Numbered from the stretch's first letter, positions 11,215 through 23,039 are shown. The stretch: 64,000 nucleotides of DNA from Pterois miles (GCA_947000775.1 CAMQGK010000638.1:22956001-23020000), one strand, 5' to 3'. The notes: generated by a model not told the origin, from the letters alone. Numbers and translations: made by a program.

Positions 11215-11700
11215 GACAGGAGGAGTCGAGGATCTAACAAACTGGGCTTTCAACTAACTCCAAACCCACCTGCAGCATTATTTGACAGTTGGACAGCTGT
11301 TGCCACTGAGTCCACTAAAGGTGGATCGGAGGGGTGGTGGATGGCTTTTAACCAGGAGACCGCTGTTTGCGTCCGTGTGAAAATAAAAGTAACGTTGACC
11401 TGTTTTGTCATGTGACTCGTTAGACAATCCCGTGAGTCAGGTCAGCCGTTAGTCAGTGAAGTTAACGGCAACCATGATTGTTTCCAAAGTAAGGAGTTGT
11501 GTAAACCTAACATCCTGTGAAGACATCATTTTATTTTGAAAGGACACTTTGCATGAAACAGGTGTATTTTGACACGCTGTCCCTGGTCCACCCAAAAGTA
11601 AGTTAAGAGGGGCACCCTGATGCTGAAGGGCACTGACCAAGCGGCGGTATTTGTCGAGTTAGGAGTGAGAATATGTGGCAACAATAGCATCACTGGACAA
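11215..11700 (+). repeat. Family B repeat, copy 1
   Basis: Matches 54280-54660 in order: GGGCTTTCAACTAACTC, TTTAACCAGGAGACCG, AAAAGTAACGTTGACCTG, CCCGTGAGTC, GGGCACTGACCAAGCGGC and GGAGTGAGAATATGT. The AACCAGGAGACCG phrase is shared with family A, so B may be a relative or a chimera of A. Confidence 0.75.
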
Positions 11701-11727
11701 AAGACTCATACTCCTTGTATCTTGGAC

Positions 11728-11880
11728 AGTGTTGGGCAAGTTACTCAAAAACTGTAATCAATTATTCATTATACATTACTCATTGAAAAAGTGATCACAT
11801 TATTTTACCACACCCACAAGTTGCATCTTTTAAACTTAAACGTTATTAGACTTGTCACGTGCATGCAATTTGACCTCTCC
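11728..11880 (+). repeat. hAT-like GTTGGGCAAGTTACT element end
   Basis: Begins AGTGTTGGGCAAGTTACTC followed by TGTAATCAATTATTCATTA. From memory this matches a very common fish hAT-type repeat end. It is a single copy here, so this rests on recollection. Confidence 0.5.
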
Positions 11881-11885
11881 ATTTA

Positions 11886-12047
11886 ACCCCTCCTAAGGAG
11901 CAGTGAGCTGCTGTAAGCGTCTGGGGAGCAACTTGAGGTTCAGTGTCTCACTCAAGGACACTTTGACATAGTAGGAAACGGGGATTGGACCACTAACCTT
12001 ACAGTTAAAAGACAGCCACTCTACCCACTGAGTTACAACTGCCAAAG
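11886..12047 (-). mobile_element. SINE-2, tRNA-derived head
   Basis: The reverse strand starts GGCAGTTGTAACTCAGTGGG (box A-like), with box B-like GGTCCAATCCC about 40 bases on. The body contains CAAAGTGTCCTTGAGTGAG and TTGCTCCCCAGACGC. The head is tRNA-like but the decayed boxes and trailing body make it a SINE, not a tRNA gene. A tail fragment recurs at 49087. Confidence 0.75.
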
Positions 12048-12129
12048 AACATTTAGTATTTAACATGAGTAAAATAGAAAACGAGACATTATGGAGCAAT
12101 TTGGAAGGTTTTACTGACCATCCAACAGC

Positions 12130-12362
12130 TAGTTTAGCCTCAGTGATGGCACCCAGCTGTCCAGTGGCTGTTGCTGTGTGATACCGACATACAGGGCATT
12201 CTTTAGCACCAGTATGAGATGTACTGGCATTTCCATTAACTACAATATAAACCCTTCGGTATCAGGAAACAAAATCAGCAGGAAAGTTTCACTTTCACAT
12301 CAGCAGCCTGTTCTTGTCCCATGTTCACAAGGTTCAGTTCAGTGATGCCAATTTTGAAAAAT
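12130..12362 (+). repeat. Family A repeat, copy 7 (upstream module only)
   Basis: Matches the upstream module of copies at 1645, 26320 and 49270: GGGCATTCTTTAGCACCAGT, CATTTCCATTAACTACAAT and AAACCC, then TTCTTGTCCCATGTTCACAA (compare 1895-1930). Confidence 0.6.
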
Positions 12363-12840
12363 TTTCTTTTGAGAAAGTTTGTGACCTGGCAGCCATGTTG
12401 AGATCAGTGGAGGAAATACTAAGCACCGCCCAACAGCTGGAGCGCACTTTCTCATTTTACAACTAAACAGTAACTACAAGATGTTTCTGAAAACATTTGA
12501 GGTGAGAAATAGTCATTACAGTAACAGAATATTGATTCATATTTGATCAGCCCTGCCTAGTTTGACTCTTTGATCAGAGTTTGCGAGTGATTGACAGCTG
12601 CCGCCATTGAATGAACAACCAATAGGAATGCTCTCTCTGAAATGACCTGTGATTGGCCAAAGCCTTCCATCACAGGCTAGATTTTTAAAGCCTGAAATCA
12701 GAGCCATGAGGAGGTGCAGAAGTCTAGTTTTCTCTCTGATAACTTGACTTACAATATGCTGAATGTTTATTATGGATTTTTTGCCCAACGATGCCAAAAA
12801 CATCCTGCTTACTGCAGGTTTGAGCTGCACAATGCCGATA
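12363..12840 (+). repeat. Probable interspersed repeat, single copy here
   Basis: Text such as GAGTGATTGACAGCTGCCGC, CAACCAATAGGAATGCTC and GAGCCATGAGGAGGTGCAG is familiar to me as a high-copy fish repeat. No second copy lies in the window, so this cannot be confirmed here. Confidence 0.45.
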
Positions 12841-13540
12841 TACTGTATATTAACTCAGCTGTTTCCGCAGAGACATCAGGAGGCAACTGAAGATTACTAG
12901 AGATTGATATCAGCTGGTGTATGTTAAGGATGGAGTGATGTATTCTGCAGAAGGAGTGTTTAGATAGTGTGAAGACAACGACGACAATGTGCAAGGATCA
13001 GTGCATTGAAGAGACAGAAGCAGGAAACTGATTATAAACTGGCTAAACATGTTTACAGGTTATGTTCGGCTCCTAAATATAATCGCTGTAGCTCCTCATA
13101 TCTACAAGCCACTTAAACCAATTAGGCTACCACAACACTGATGCTCATTTGCATTTTTGCAAAACATGCCTCAATACACACGTCTCTGTGCTGTAATTGT
13201 GCTGTTTCACTGTATGCAGAAGTGCTATTGATCATAAAATTATATAACTCAGTGGTTATATACTGTATGTACACGCCTGTCACATTGTCACTGAACTATA
13301 TATCCCCACACTGCATCAGTCTCACTGTAGATAAGCATGCACAAGTGGCAAATCAGACTAATGCTATCCAGCTATCTAGAGGCAATCACAAAATGAGCAT
13401 GCTGACCAAGCCAATATATTATTACCAACCCCATTTGGGTTCTTTTCATAAATATAAATATAGATTTTTTTTTCCTGAATGCGAGGGGGGAATGAAGTAA
13501 CTCAGGTATTAGGGTGCACAGATATCTCTGCATGTATAAA
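12841..13540. other. No gene recognised
   Basis: A 119-codon plus-strand frame (13141-13500) spans it but has no signal peptide, domain, or exon-type boundaries, and its length is expected by chance. T run at 13467. Confidence 0.35.
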
Positions 13541-14420
13541 TGAACAACTATGGTCAACAAAACATGCTGTGATTCCTATCAACGGGAAATGCAGGTAATT
13601 TGTGTAGAGGCAGCCGTTTTTTTGTCAGCTCTATTTGCTGGATTTCCATACCCCACCCCTGCTGTTCCCACAGCCCACTTTCACACCGGCCGACAGGAAA
13701 TAGGCATTCAATGCTTTCTAGATGACTTCCTGGAAGAAATGAATCTCTCACGGAAAATGAGAACAATGAATAATGAAACGCTGGATGGGATGTGCCTGAC
13801 CCGTGCTATTCATACAACCCGTGCTGTCGCAGAGAGCCATGTATGAAATTGAAGGTTGTGATCACAGGGCTGGAAAGAGTCGTGGGGAGGACCATTAGAG
13901 TGAGGGGAAACAAATAGGTTTTCCTGGTGCACATATAATCATTTGATTTAAGCAAGATGCAGACCAGAGCGCTTCAGTCAGGATAAATCTTGCATTTTTG
14001 CAACTGTAAACTAGATTAGATTTTCCTTTCATTTATGACATTTCTTCTGGGAACAGTGGAATTTTCAATCACAGCCGTTTGACAACTTTATCGGGCCACG
14101 TCGAATTGAAAAATTGATATAAAACTTTACCAAGCCTGTACAATCTATGCCTGGAGTGTAACTGAATGCAAAGTTCCTCAGGGAGGAATAATACAGTCAG
14201 AAGTGAACAGACTACTTCCACTGCGCGCAGCCACTTTACGGCAGGAAAAGTGTCTTAACAACATCATAACCCCACAGAGAAAATGATCCACCAGTGACAG
14301 CGAATACAGCTGTATAGCGCCGGAAGAATGCCAGGGCCCGAAGGTATTCTGGCTTTTGACAGCCTGCTTCTCTGACTCGCATTAGCCTCAGCAGGGCGGC
14401 CAATAAAAGCAAGGCAAAAA
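13541..14420. promoter_or_regulatory. Candidate conserved non-coding block
   Basis: Long repeat-free block with balanced composition and both strands open in places (98 and 70 codons, overlapping). The part 13640-13860 and the part 14190-14400 look most constrained (for example CACACCGGCCGACAGGAAATAGG and CAGCGAATACAGCTGTATAGC). Ends at an A run (14416-14430). Confidence 0.3.
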
Positions 14421-14591
14421 AAAAAAAAAAGACAGAAAAAAAGCTTCTTGCGCCGTTTTTAAATAAAGAGTCCGACCGCAGCCCTCCAGCTGCAATCCTG
14501 ACATGAAGGAGTCAGTTTGAGCACTTACAAATCTTTCTAATCCCTTTCAACATAGAGCAGCATTTGCCAGACCCCTGCTCCTCCAGGGTCT

Positions 14592-14594
<3 letters not shown>

Positions 14595-14631
<37 letters not shown>

Positions 14632-14653
14632 TGTGTGTGTGTGTGTGTGTGTG
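14595..14653. repeat. (GA)n(GT)n compound microsatellite
   Basis: About 35 bases of GA followed directly by about 24 bases of GT. Reading frames in it are artefacts. Confidence 0.95.
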
Positions 14654-14939
14654 CATAGGTCTGTCAGTTAGGCTATAAGTTAGGCTGTGCGAAGGACTTT
14701 TGAGAGTCACTAGGAGGAGAGATGAAGCACAGCGGCTGCTCAGTATGAAACTCACACTGTGATGTAGAGCTATCATTTACCCGATGGACATCTGGGTGGC
14801 TTACCGCTTGTGTGTTACCAAAGGCTGTGAACTGCAAGATCAAGTAATTACCGAACACTGTCAAGGCTCTTGAGTGTGCATGTCATGTCGCACGTTTTCA
14901 TTGAAGTGAACGACTCCAGTGTTCATTTGGCTGTGTATA
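14654..14939. other. No gene recognised
   Basis: Single-copy-looking sequence; a short duplicated TTAGGCT at 14667-14690. Confidence 0.35.
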
Positions 14940-15360
14940 ATCATATTGAGCGTATAGTGGCAGGGGTGCCTATCTGACACCCGGCGCCGACTGCTGTGTT
15001 CCGGGTCACCGAGCGCTGTTTACGAATCATTGATTCCGTTGTACAACAGTGAAAGACACAAGGCTTCTCGCCTCATCACGGACATTCCCGGCAAGGCACC
15101 AACAAACAGAGGGGGGCCACCGTGAAGTGTCACAGCAGACCAATTATGTTTTTGTAATAAGCCGGTGCTGCTAGGCCAGTCTCGAGAGGCCCCCTCCCCC
15201 CTGTGGGACCTTCAATTCCTCCAGATCCAATCTAATTCACTGCGTCATTTTCATCTTCAAAATGTTGGAATGGGTAATGAGATGACTGATTGAAGAGAAG
15301 TGCTGTTCTGACAGAATACTGACATGGACACAGCTGGCTGCCTGTCAGAGGAGATGGCTG
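14940..15360. promoter_or_regulatory. Candidate conserved non-coding element
   Basis: One of the least AT-biased, repeat-free blocks of the window, with GACACCCGGCGCCGACTGC near 14979, AATCATTGATTCCGTTGTAC near 15026, GACCAATTATGTTTTTGTAA near 15139 and CATTTTCATCTTCAAAATG near 15246. Mixed homeodomain-like and GC motifs fit a developmental enhancer. Conservation is unproven. Confidence 0.35.
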
Positions 15361-16059
15361 AATGATATATGAGTATCCTCGCTCAAAACAAAGCAAAAAC
15401 CGCCCACATTTGCAAGGTGATACTGTACCCCTCGCTGCTATCTGTGTTCACTCATTATCCGAGCATGTGAAGCATATCCAAAGACCTTTTTGCCTCACGA
15501 CTGTTGATCTCAATCACACATTTGTGCTTTTTTTTTCTGCAGTGAGGTTAAAGCAGCAGGCTTCAACCATTTTCCTCTGAGAGCTAATTTGACAAATTAA
15601 AAGTGGCCGAGAGCTACTCAAGTTGTACATCCCCAATAGCAGACATAATTTCTGTCTTACTTTTATGGTCCTTTAATAACGTTTCAGCCACCGCAGTCAT
15701 CAACTCTACCACAGTCTCACCATAGGTGAAGGGCTTTTTGTGGTTTGTTAGGACGTGCACGACTAAACAAAGCCTCTGTTGCTGCATTGGCCTTCTTCGT
15801 CAGTTTGGTAGAGACTGTTATTTAAGTGTTGTTTTCAGCTGTTGGTGAATGTTGGTGAATGTTGGTGAAGAGGCTCTCGGCGTTACATCTTTTACCGACT
15901 GACATGCTCGCACTGCAAATGAGACACATTGTCATTCATATTTGTGAAACTCTGTTACCCATTCCTCATCAAAATAGTATAATTTTGCCTTTTGTTGGCC
16001 TGGCTATGTTCTGCAGTCACTGTCAAATCTGGTGTGCGCTTGCTAGGCTGCTAACATTT
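15361..16059. repeat. Gene-free stretch with a 10-bp triplicate
   Basis: At 15841-15869 the unit TTGGTGAATG occurs three times in a row (last copy ends AAG). Apart from this minor tandem repeat and a T run at 15527, nothing is recognised. Confidence 0.6.
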
Positions 16060-16160
16060 CCTAATACAACATATCCTTATGCAACGATTTTTATGATGTC
16101 TTACGAACAGGTTCTTTCTTCTTTTTGTTTGTTTTCCTACAAGTGTCCAGCAACACCTGT
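16060..16160 (+). repeat. Family K fragment
   Basis: TGATGTCTTACGAACAGG, CTTTTTGTTTGTTTTCCTAC and GTGTCCAGCAACACCTG match 31408-31475 (TGATGTCTTTCGAAAAATG, TTTTTTGTTTGTTTTCCTA, TGTCCAGCAACGTGTTG). Confidence 0.65.
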
Positions 16161-18021
16161 ATGTGAGTAACTCTCCAGTGCCTGTAAGTCAACTAACAGG
16201 GTTAAAAAGACAAGTCTTCTAAAAGGTTTACTGGCTTCAGTTTAAAGTGTAATATTTGTGGAGTTGTGTTAAGAAACGACTGAGATGGCATTTAATCGTT
16301 AAGACAATGTTGATTTCATATGCTTTTATATTTCTTTCAGAAAGACATTGAATGTGCAATGATGCAAAAGAAAACAGATACATGCAAATGTGTAAAAAAA
16401 ACAAGTTATTAAATTATTACAGAGGACTTTGATGAAACTATCCACGTCTCGCTGACTTCTCTCTTCTTTACTGAATTTCAGGACTACAAATGCTATATTA
16501 GTGTTGCCATACGGTACCTGTAACATAATGTGTTATTTTTACACCGTCCTGGGTTATTTTATCAACTCTGGTCGTCTGTTAGTATCAACTAAAGTTACAG
16601 AGTCAATGATTTAATCAAAGACAAGAGCAACATAATGTGTTTAATTTACAGCTGATTGGCAAATAATTATTTTGAGGATGTCTGGGAATTTGATTGGATA
16701 GAAATTTAATCAGGTTTACAAAGTGACTTTGTGTTATCAAATATATGCACATACTCTTTTGGCCATTTAGTAAGTCGCTGTTGGAGACCCCTGGGTTAAA
16801 GCATAAGACCTGCCTGCGTTACTCAGCAAGCGTCCCCCCCAAAAAATCCCAAATTATGAACCATTTAAGCATTATCAAAGTCCAGCTACTTTCCAGACAC
16901 CGTCATTGAGATACACTGAAGATCTTAATTTCAGTTTGCCAGAGAACGAACCTCCTCAACATCAAATCACCATCTATTTCCTCCCTTATTTTAATGAATG
17001 CTGTGACTACAGAGCAGCAGAGGGATATTGAAATGCAAGAATACTCCCACACATACAATCTCATAGCTCATTTTAAGTACAGACACAGTCATTAGAGGGA
17101 GAACACACAATAGAGCCACACTCCATTAAAGGTTAGCACTGTACTGTAGATAGCTGCTGCTGGATGATAATAAAAAAATATGTGCTATAATTAAACTTTG
17201 TTATGCTAAAAATATTATGCTCCCTTGCAATGCAGTGTAATACAACAATAACACCGACTGTGGATTAAAAAACTGCACACTGTAAGCCTAATGTGAAGCT
17301 TTTGCTCTGGATTGCATTACTTTGTGTCCACCCCTTCTGTAAAATGTTTAAGAATGAAAAAATCTATAAGAAAAGAATCAAAAATCCATCACATACTGCT
17401 CCTATGATCTGATAGATACCGAGGAAAAGTGGTATTGATTGATTAGAGTCTCTTTATCATGTCTATTGATTGGGTTACAGTGTGTTGTGGATTACAGCCA
17501 CATGTCCATGCACACTTTCAGAGAGGAGAAAGAAGAAGAAAAACAAGAAGCCACTTCAGGTAATGAAATATGAGCATCTATTGAATTGGAAAAATAAATG
17601 CTTTGGAAAATATTGCTCCACAAAGCTAAATTGACGGGCTTCTGAAATGATCATTATTTATGGGGGGACAAGCCGGAGAAGGTGACATGGCTCATCCCGT
17701 TCAGCATTTTTCATGCAACAAGATACTATACACAATGGCTAGACTGTCTCCACATAACAGACTGGGCTAAGAGAAGAGGTGCATGCGGCAATATGTGTAA
17801 AGAAAGCAGGATCAATATCCAATCTAGGGAGCAGAGAGGGTCAGGCTGAGCATGGGGAGGTTATCATATACTGAGCCTCAACACGTATAATGGAGGACTC
17901 CTCTATGTGTTGGGGCAGCTTTTACATACAGTCTGGATTTTGATGATTGTATACATAGTGGGAAGGGTTTTTGATGACTTGCACAAGGGCATGTTTTCTA
18001 TATTTGCTATATTTTTTTCCA
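16161..18021. other. Long gene-free, mostly single-copy-looking stretch
   Basis: AT-rich with many short A runs; none of the window's repeat families is evident. The part 17620-17900 (for example GGGGGGACAAGCCGGAGAAGG) is more GC-rich and may be regulatory. No exon is supported. Confidence 0.35.
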
Positions 18022-18137
18022 GTATTAATGCTAAGCTAGGCTAATCGACACCCTCTCTCTAGCTTCATAGTAAATGCACAGACAAGAGATTATTATCGAT
18101 TTCCTCCTTTAACTCCCCACAAGAAACTGAATATGTC
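18022..18137 (+). repeat. Family F repeat, copy 1
   Basis: ATGCTAAGCTAGGCTAATCG, TAGCTTCATAGTAAATGCAC and GAAACTGAATATGTCAAACT align with the copy at 54820-54990 (GCTAAGCTAAGCTAAC...CTTCTCATCTAGC). They also align with the reverse of 44262-44375. It abuts the family E element that starts at 18143. Confidence 0.65.
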
Positions 18138-18142
18138 AAACT

Positions 18143-18353
18143 TGAGGCTGTCAATCGATTAAAATATTCAATCATAGTTAATCACGATTGTTCATAGAAA
18201 ATTGCAATTAATTGTAAATTAGTCAGTTAGTTAATAGTTTTCTATGTTCCCCTTAAAGGGAGATTTGTCAAGTATTTAATACTCTTTATCAACATGGGAG
18301 TGGGCAAATATGCTGCCTTATACAAATGTATGTATATGTATGTATGTATGTAT
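18143..18353 (+). repeat. Family E repeat, left half (interrupted)
   Basis: GAGGCTGTCAATCGATTAAA opens it; TTAAAGGGAGATTTGTCAAG, ATCAACATGGGAGTGGGC and AAATGTATGTATATG follow. This is the reverse complement of 62055-62272 with few differences. It runs into a TGTA tetranucleotide run at 18327-18353 and there the match stops until 19105. Confidence 0.8.
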
Positions 18354-18693
18354 GGCAAAATCATCCCCCCAAAAAACGGGGAAAAACAAGGGGAAAAAAA
18401 ATAAAGAGGTGAAAATTTTAAAAAAATGGGGGGGTTCATAAAAAAAAAAAAAATAGAGAGGAAAAAAAACTCTCTCAACATAAAAAAGGAGGGAGGAGAA
18501 GGTATTATCTAGGAGGATGAGGGAGTTTGGTGTGTGGGGGGGAAATTATAAAAAATTTTTAAAAACAGGGGGGGGAATAAAAAAAATTTTATGGGGGGGT
18601 TTTGGGGGGGAAGAAGAATAAAGTGAAGAGGGGAGGAGGGTGAAAAAGATTAAAAAGGGGGAGAGGTGTCTGGGGGGTTTTGAGGAAATGGGG

Positions 18694-18724
<31 letters not shown>

Positions 18725-18876
18725 AGATGAAAAATGAAGGGGGAGAAAGCCCCAAAAAAAAAAAAAAAACAAAAAGGTGGAGGAGTGCTTCAAAAGGAAG
18801 AGGCTAAAAAAAAAGAAAAAGAGGGGGTGAAAGAGGATCTTCTCCCCCAAATGTAAAAAACAAAAAAAAAAAACAC

Positions 18877-18920
<44 letters not shown>

Positions 18921-19104
18921 AAAAAAAAAAAAAAAAAGAAATAAAAAAAAAAAAAAAATAAAGGAAAAAAAAAAATTTTTTTTTTTTATTTTTTTTTTTT
19001 TTTTTATTATAAATAATAAATAAATTAATTTATATTTATTTTTATATATTGAAAAATAAAAAAAAAAGAGTAACAAAAAAAAAAATAAAAAAAAATATAT
19101 TATA
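18354..19104. other. A/G homopolymer block, likely assembly or sequencing artefact
   Basis: About 750 bases made almost only of A and G runs, later A with some T. There is a run of 26 G at 18690-18715, many A runs over 10, and an A-to-T switch near 18975. The intact family E copy (minus strand, around 62050-62075) has only about 25 bases at this point. Reading frames of poly-Phe/Pro over it are meaningless. It could instead be a genuine expanded purine satellite. Confidence 0.7.
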
Positions 19105-19330
19105 TACTTTTTACTGGCAATCAATTAACACCACAAAACAATGAATGAAAAAATGAATGAATATTGTCCAGAAACTATCGCAGGTACTGTATATAGCATA
19201 AAAAAAATGCTCAAATCAAACATGGCAAACTGCAGCCCAAGAACACAAGAACAGCTGTCAGTGTGCTGACTTGACTATGACTTGCACCAAACTGCATGTG
19301 ATTATCATAAAGTGGGCTTTATATTCATTG
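19105..19330 (+). repeat. Family E repeat, right half
   Basis: CAATCAATTAACACCACAAA, GCAGGTACTGTATATAGCAT, GGCAAACTGCAGCCCAAG and GTGTGCTGACTTGACTATG continue the element exactly where the left half stopped. They match the reverse of 61870-62050. Confidence 0.8.
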
Positions 19331-21124
19331 TTTTTACTTATTTGTCTCTATTTGTCAAAAAGAGTTCTTTAAAAGATTAACTTACATCAAATGGTCACCG
19401 ATGCACAATTTCAGTCGGTTGTAATCAGGCAAAAGACGTCCAATGTTCAAGCAGGATTCACACTGAGGTTGAATTAATATCCAGTTTGAAAGCAAACAAA
19501 CATTCAAATATGCTGCCTCTCTCTTGATCTGGTGAAAAAAACTTCTCTTCCTGGTGGATCACCTGACGTAGACACACCTCCTACCTTTAAGTGCTTGGTT
19601 TAGTGTTTAGTGCCCCTAGTGTCGACAAAAATAAATACAGAAATAACATCATCATAATGAAATAATCAAGCTAATGAAATAGTGAGAGCCTGGTTGATTT
19701 GTCCAGTTGCATTTTACTTATAATAGGCTGTGTGTTCGACTGAGAGGTTCTCCAAATGAAGAAGACAAGTGTTTGCCGTTCGGCTGCTCCAGGTGATAAT
19801 ACACTAATGCACCAGTTAAATGAGAACAGGAACATACAAGAGATTTTATTACAGCTTCAGTGAAAACATGGTGCCGCTGATGGTGACAGCTCACTTTACA
19901 GCTACCTGCTTGCTTATTTATGGGGCTAAACTATCTTGTTTGTTTCGGTTAACTGCTGTGCAGAGACTATTGCTAAAGACAAGACAGTTTACTGTGCCAC
20001 AGCAGCCTAAATATAAAAATACACCTCAAAATCTTCACTCTCAGACACTCTTTGTCCAGGTGTCTCTCCTCAGTTTGTTATGTTTTTCTACATAGTGGAT
20101 GTCCACATTGTCAGCAGCTGTAATTGCTGGTAGATTTGAAATTTATCTGTAAAGTATTATATAATGAACGCACTTATTTCTGAATGACAGCACGGTCTTC
20201 ATTGAGCCACAGTTGTCACAGTCTCAGGAAACTTGCAGTTGGACAAACTATTTGAGTATGGGGTGGGATCAGAAAGCAGGCATTATTATACATTATACAT
20301 AAGAGGCTGCTCACCCCCTTTAATCACAGGGCTATCCCCGTCATGACGCACACAGTTTGGGAGTCCTGTAGACGGTTTTCCTTACCGGAAATTGATGTCG
20401 GGGACTATGTACTGTGCATTATTATTCAACTTCAGTTTTAAACCCAAATCAATCTCTTTCACATCACATTGCTGGCAACAGCCTCAGGCTATTATAATTA
20501 AAATTTTGGAGCTCAGACATATTGGCTAGTTTGGAGACACCGTCCATGTGAAAGACTGGCAGGAACGGATGGTCCTGAGGGGGTTATAAGTGAAGTGAAA
20601 TGCCTGTTGATGCGCAGAAGGAACTGTGTAGAATAATTAATCAAAACAACACATTTTATGTGAACATAAGACACACACATATAAATGTTTGAAGTATAAA
20701 AATATATTATATTGTTATATATAATATATACGTTTTAATGTTTTAAGTTAACGTATACTTGCAGAAAACACTAATGAAACAGTATATCTATCTATATACT
20801 GTATATATACTAACTGGTGAATGGAGAATGCAAAAATTCTTGAGGACTTACATTAATATCAAAACAAAACCAGAAAAAAAGTAAAGCATAAACCAAATAT
20901 ACTTAGACTTTTCTGTATACTTGTCAGAAGATGCCAAGTATTCGTAAGTATAATTTTGTTAAGTATATCTGATGATTTGCGCTGTTTTCTTTATCCTCAG
21001 TGTCTCAAAGTAATAACATTTAATGTGCTGTAGAACAGAGTTAGTGAGACTCATGCAAACCCTAAAATATTCTCTATTGATTAAATTGAAGTCTCTTCAT
21101 ATTTAATCCTCCTTTCATTTTAGT
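19331..21124. other. Gene-free stretch with AT microsatellite-like tract
   Basis: Mostly AT-rich single-copy-looking DNA. 20698-20735 and 20785-20812 are TA-rich tracts (ATATATTATATTGTTATATA). No exon or repeat family is recognised. Confidence 0.4.
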
Positions 21125-21612
21125 GGTATTTCCCACAGACTGTATATAAGAAGTGGACGTAGTCACTGTGACGTCACTTATTGATTTGTTGACTACTGTT
21201 TTAAAGCTTCGAGTTTGGCATTTTGGCCATTGCCTTTTTTTTTTTTTTCTAACCAAAAGTGACACGAAGGATGGTGCTAAGGGTAGGACCTGTAGACACT
21301 TTTAAGCGACCAACTCCCAAACCAGATAACACTGTGGTAGCGACCTGTCACAAGGTAGCCCCACCCTAAAATATACTATGCTTTATGGTCTATTTGACTC
21401 TAAATGGGACCATAATTTACTAAATGAACATCATGCTGTATTGAAGAAGACTTGAAACTAGAGATTGAGACCATAAACTCATGTTAACAATGTTTACTGA
21501 GGTAATAAATAAAGGTAGAAGTAGGCTCATTTTCACATAGACTTCTATACAATCAGACCGTTTTTTGCAATAAGAGGAGTCGCCCCCTGTTGGCTGTTTG
21601 AAAGAATGCAAG
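21125..21612 (+). repeat. Family D repeat, copy 1
   Basis: GTATATAAGAAGTGGACGTAG opens it, then GTTTGGCATTTTGGCCATTGC, TTTATGGTCTATTTGACTC, CATAAACTCATGTTAACAAT, GACTTCTATACAATCAGACC and GTCGCCCCCTGTTGGCTG. The same blocks in the same order occur at 28155-28575. Confidence 0.85.
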
Positions 21613-21639
21613 TTGCAAGTTTAAAGCACAACAGTGTCT

Positions 21640-21930
21640 ACATGCTGTCTGCTGCTAAGCAGGTTGAGTATTGTGAGTTTTTATAGCTTTTTCACTGAAA
21701 ACAGCTGCCTGCTGCAACCAAAAAGACATTGAGAGTGGAGAGAGTGAACCAAAGCTGTAAAGCTGCTGCCAGACAGCTAAAGCTGAAACTCACTATAAAG
21801 TTCAGTAAAGCCAAGGGGAGCTGCAGATTCAGGCGATGATTCTCTGTCGTGGTTCATCACTACAAGGGACCCTTTTACATGTTTCCTATTGTCACGTCAT
21901 TATACAAAAATATCAATTATAGCAGATTTA
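21640..21930 (+). repeat. Family C repeat, copy 2
   Basis: The best-preserved family C copy: ACTGAAAACAGCTGCCTGC, GAGAGTGAACCAAAGC, TAAAGCTGAAACTCAC, AAGGGGAGCTGCAG and GTGGTTCATCACTAC. It directly follows a family D copy. Confidence 0.75.
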
Positions 21931-23039
21931 ATATGCTGAAAGTAAATCTACTACACTGTTTAATGTAGCCTTAACTCCGGTGTAATGTGAGTTAACACAA
22001 ATATGGACTTTAGTGAGAGGTCAGCCCCATTAAACTCACTGTCCTCCTACCAGTGAGGCTAAGGACGTCAATACTGGTCTATTGGACAGATTTACATACA
22101 TGTCCAACATTTGGTTCAAAGCAAGACATTTTAATAGCTGCTCGGCAAATTACCATCACATTTTAAGGTGAATCATGGTCCTCAGAGGACAGCCCCTGAC
22201 CTGTCGTGCTCTGATCTTGTGCAACCATCAAGTCATTATTTCTGCTTGTACACTACAAATAATCTCAAGGTCAGAATGCAATTCATATTCACTGGAGGAT
22301 AAACCCTTTTCTTTTTGGCGAGTTTTCACCACCCTCAAACCTAAATGTACATGCATACAGCAGACAGTATTTATCAATCAAACAGGCTATTAAACTCATG
22401 CTTTCAAGGGATAAATCCTTATGAATTGTATCACCACTGGACAAAATGCTCTTCTGATCATTTTTATTCAAAATTCCTGATGATGATGCCTTCTGGTATT
22501 CACTAACTGATCTACTAACTCTCTTGTTTTTACTCAGTGAATCCCCAGAAATGACTCCATGAGCATGAACAGCTCAGGCACGCTTTGGCTCCAGCTTGGC
22601 AGAAACCCCTCACAGAATCCAGCTGTACTCACGGTTCTGGTTTAACAAAGATCTCAGCAGGCCGGCTCCTGAGGCAGCGGGGAATCTCTGCAGGAGTGGC
22701 ATGATGAACATGACCACAAATGCAATTTCAGTCTCACATTTAGCTGCTTCAAAAAGCTCGCTCCACCAGAATTATACTCTTTTTTTATCACCTTATTGCT
22801 GTTTATCTTTGTGTATATATAAAATTGGGGAGGACAGGAGGGAAACCAACCCATGGCAGTGTTATTTTATTGAGTTATTTCTTGTATTTTGCACCTCCAC
22901 CTCCATTTTCTGTATGGGCTCAGTGCTGTTTGATATACTGTATGTGCTCTCATATTGCTAATTTCATCACTTGGGGGTTTTACGTGGGATTTTGATTATA
23001 TTTTCTGTAAATCTTTTAATCTGGAATGAACTGTGCTTA
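21931..23039. other. No gene recognised
   Basis: A 121-codon frame at 22596-22961 reads into hydrophobic stretches at its end but has no supporting boundaries and is probably accidental. No repeat family recurs. Confidence 0.35.

Noticed and set aside
10984..11237. Frames of repeated His-Thr
   Set aside because: Translation of the CA microsatellite.
11970..12047. tRNA gene on the minus strand
   Set aside because: Boxes are decayed and the sequence continues into a SINE body; no complete cloverleaf.
18242..19124. Poly-Phe/Pro/Lys frames in the homopolymer block
   Set aside because: Direct translation of A, G and T runs; not proteins.
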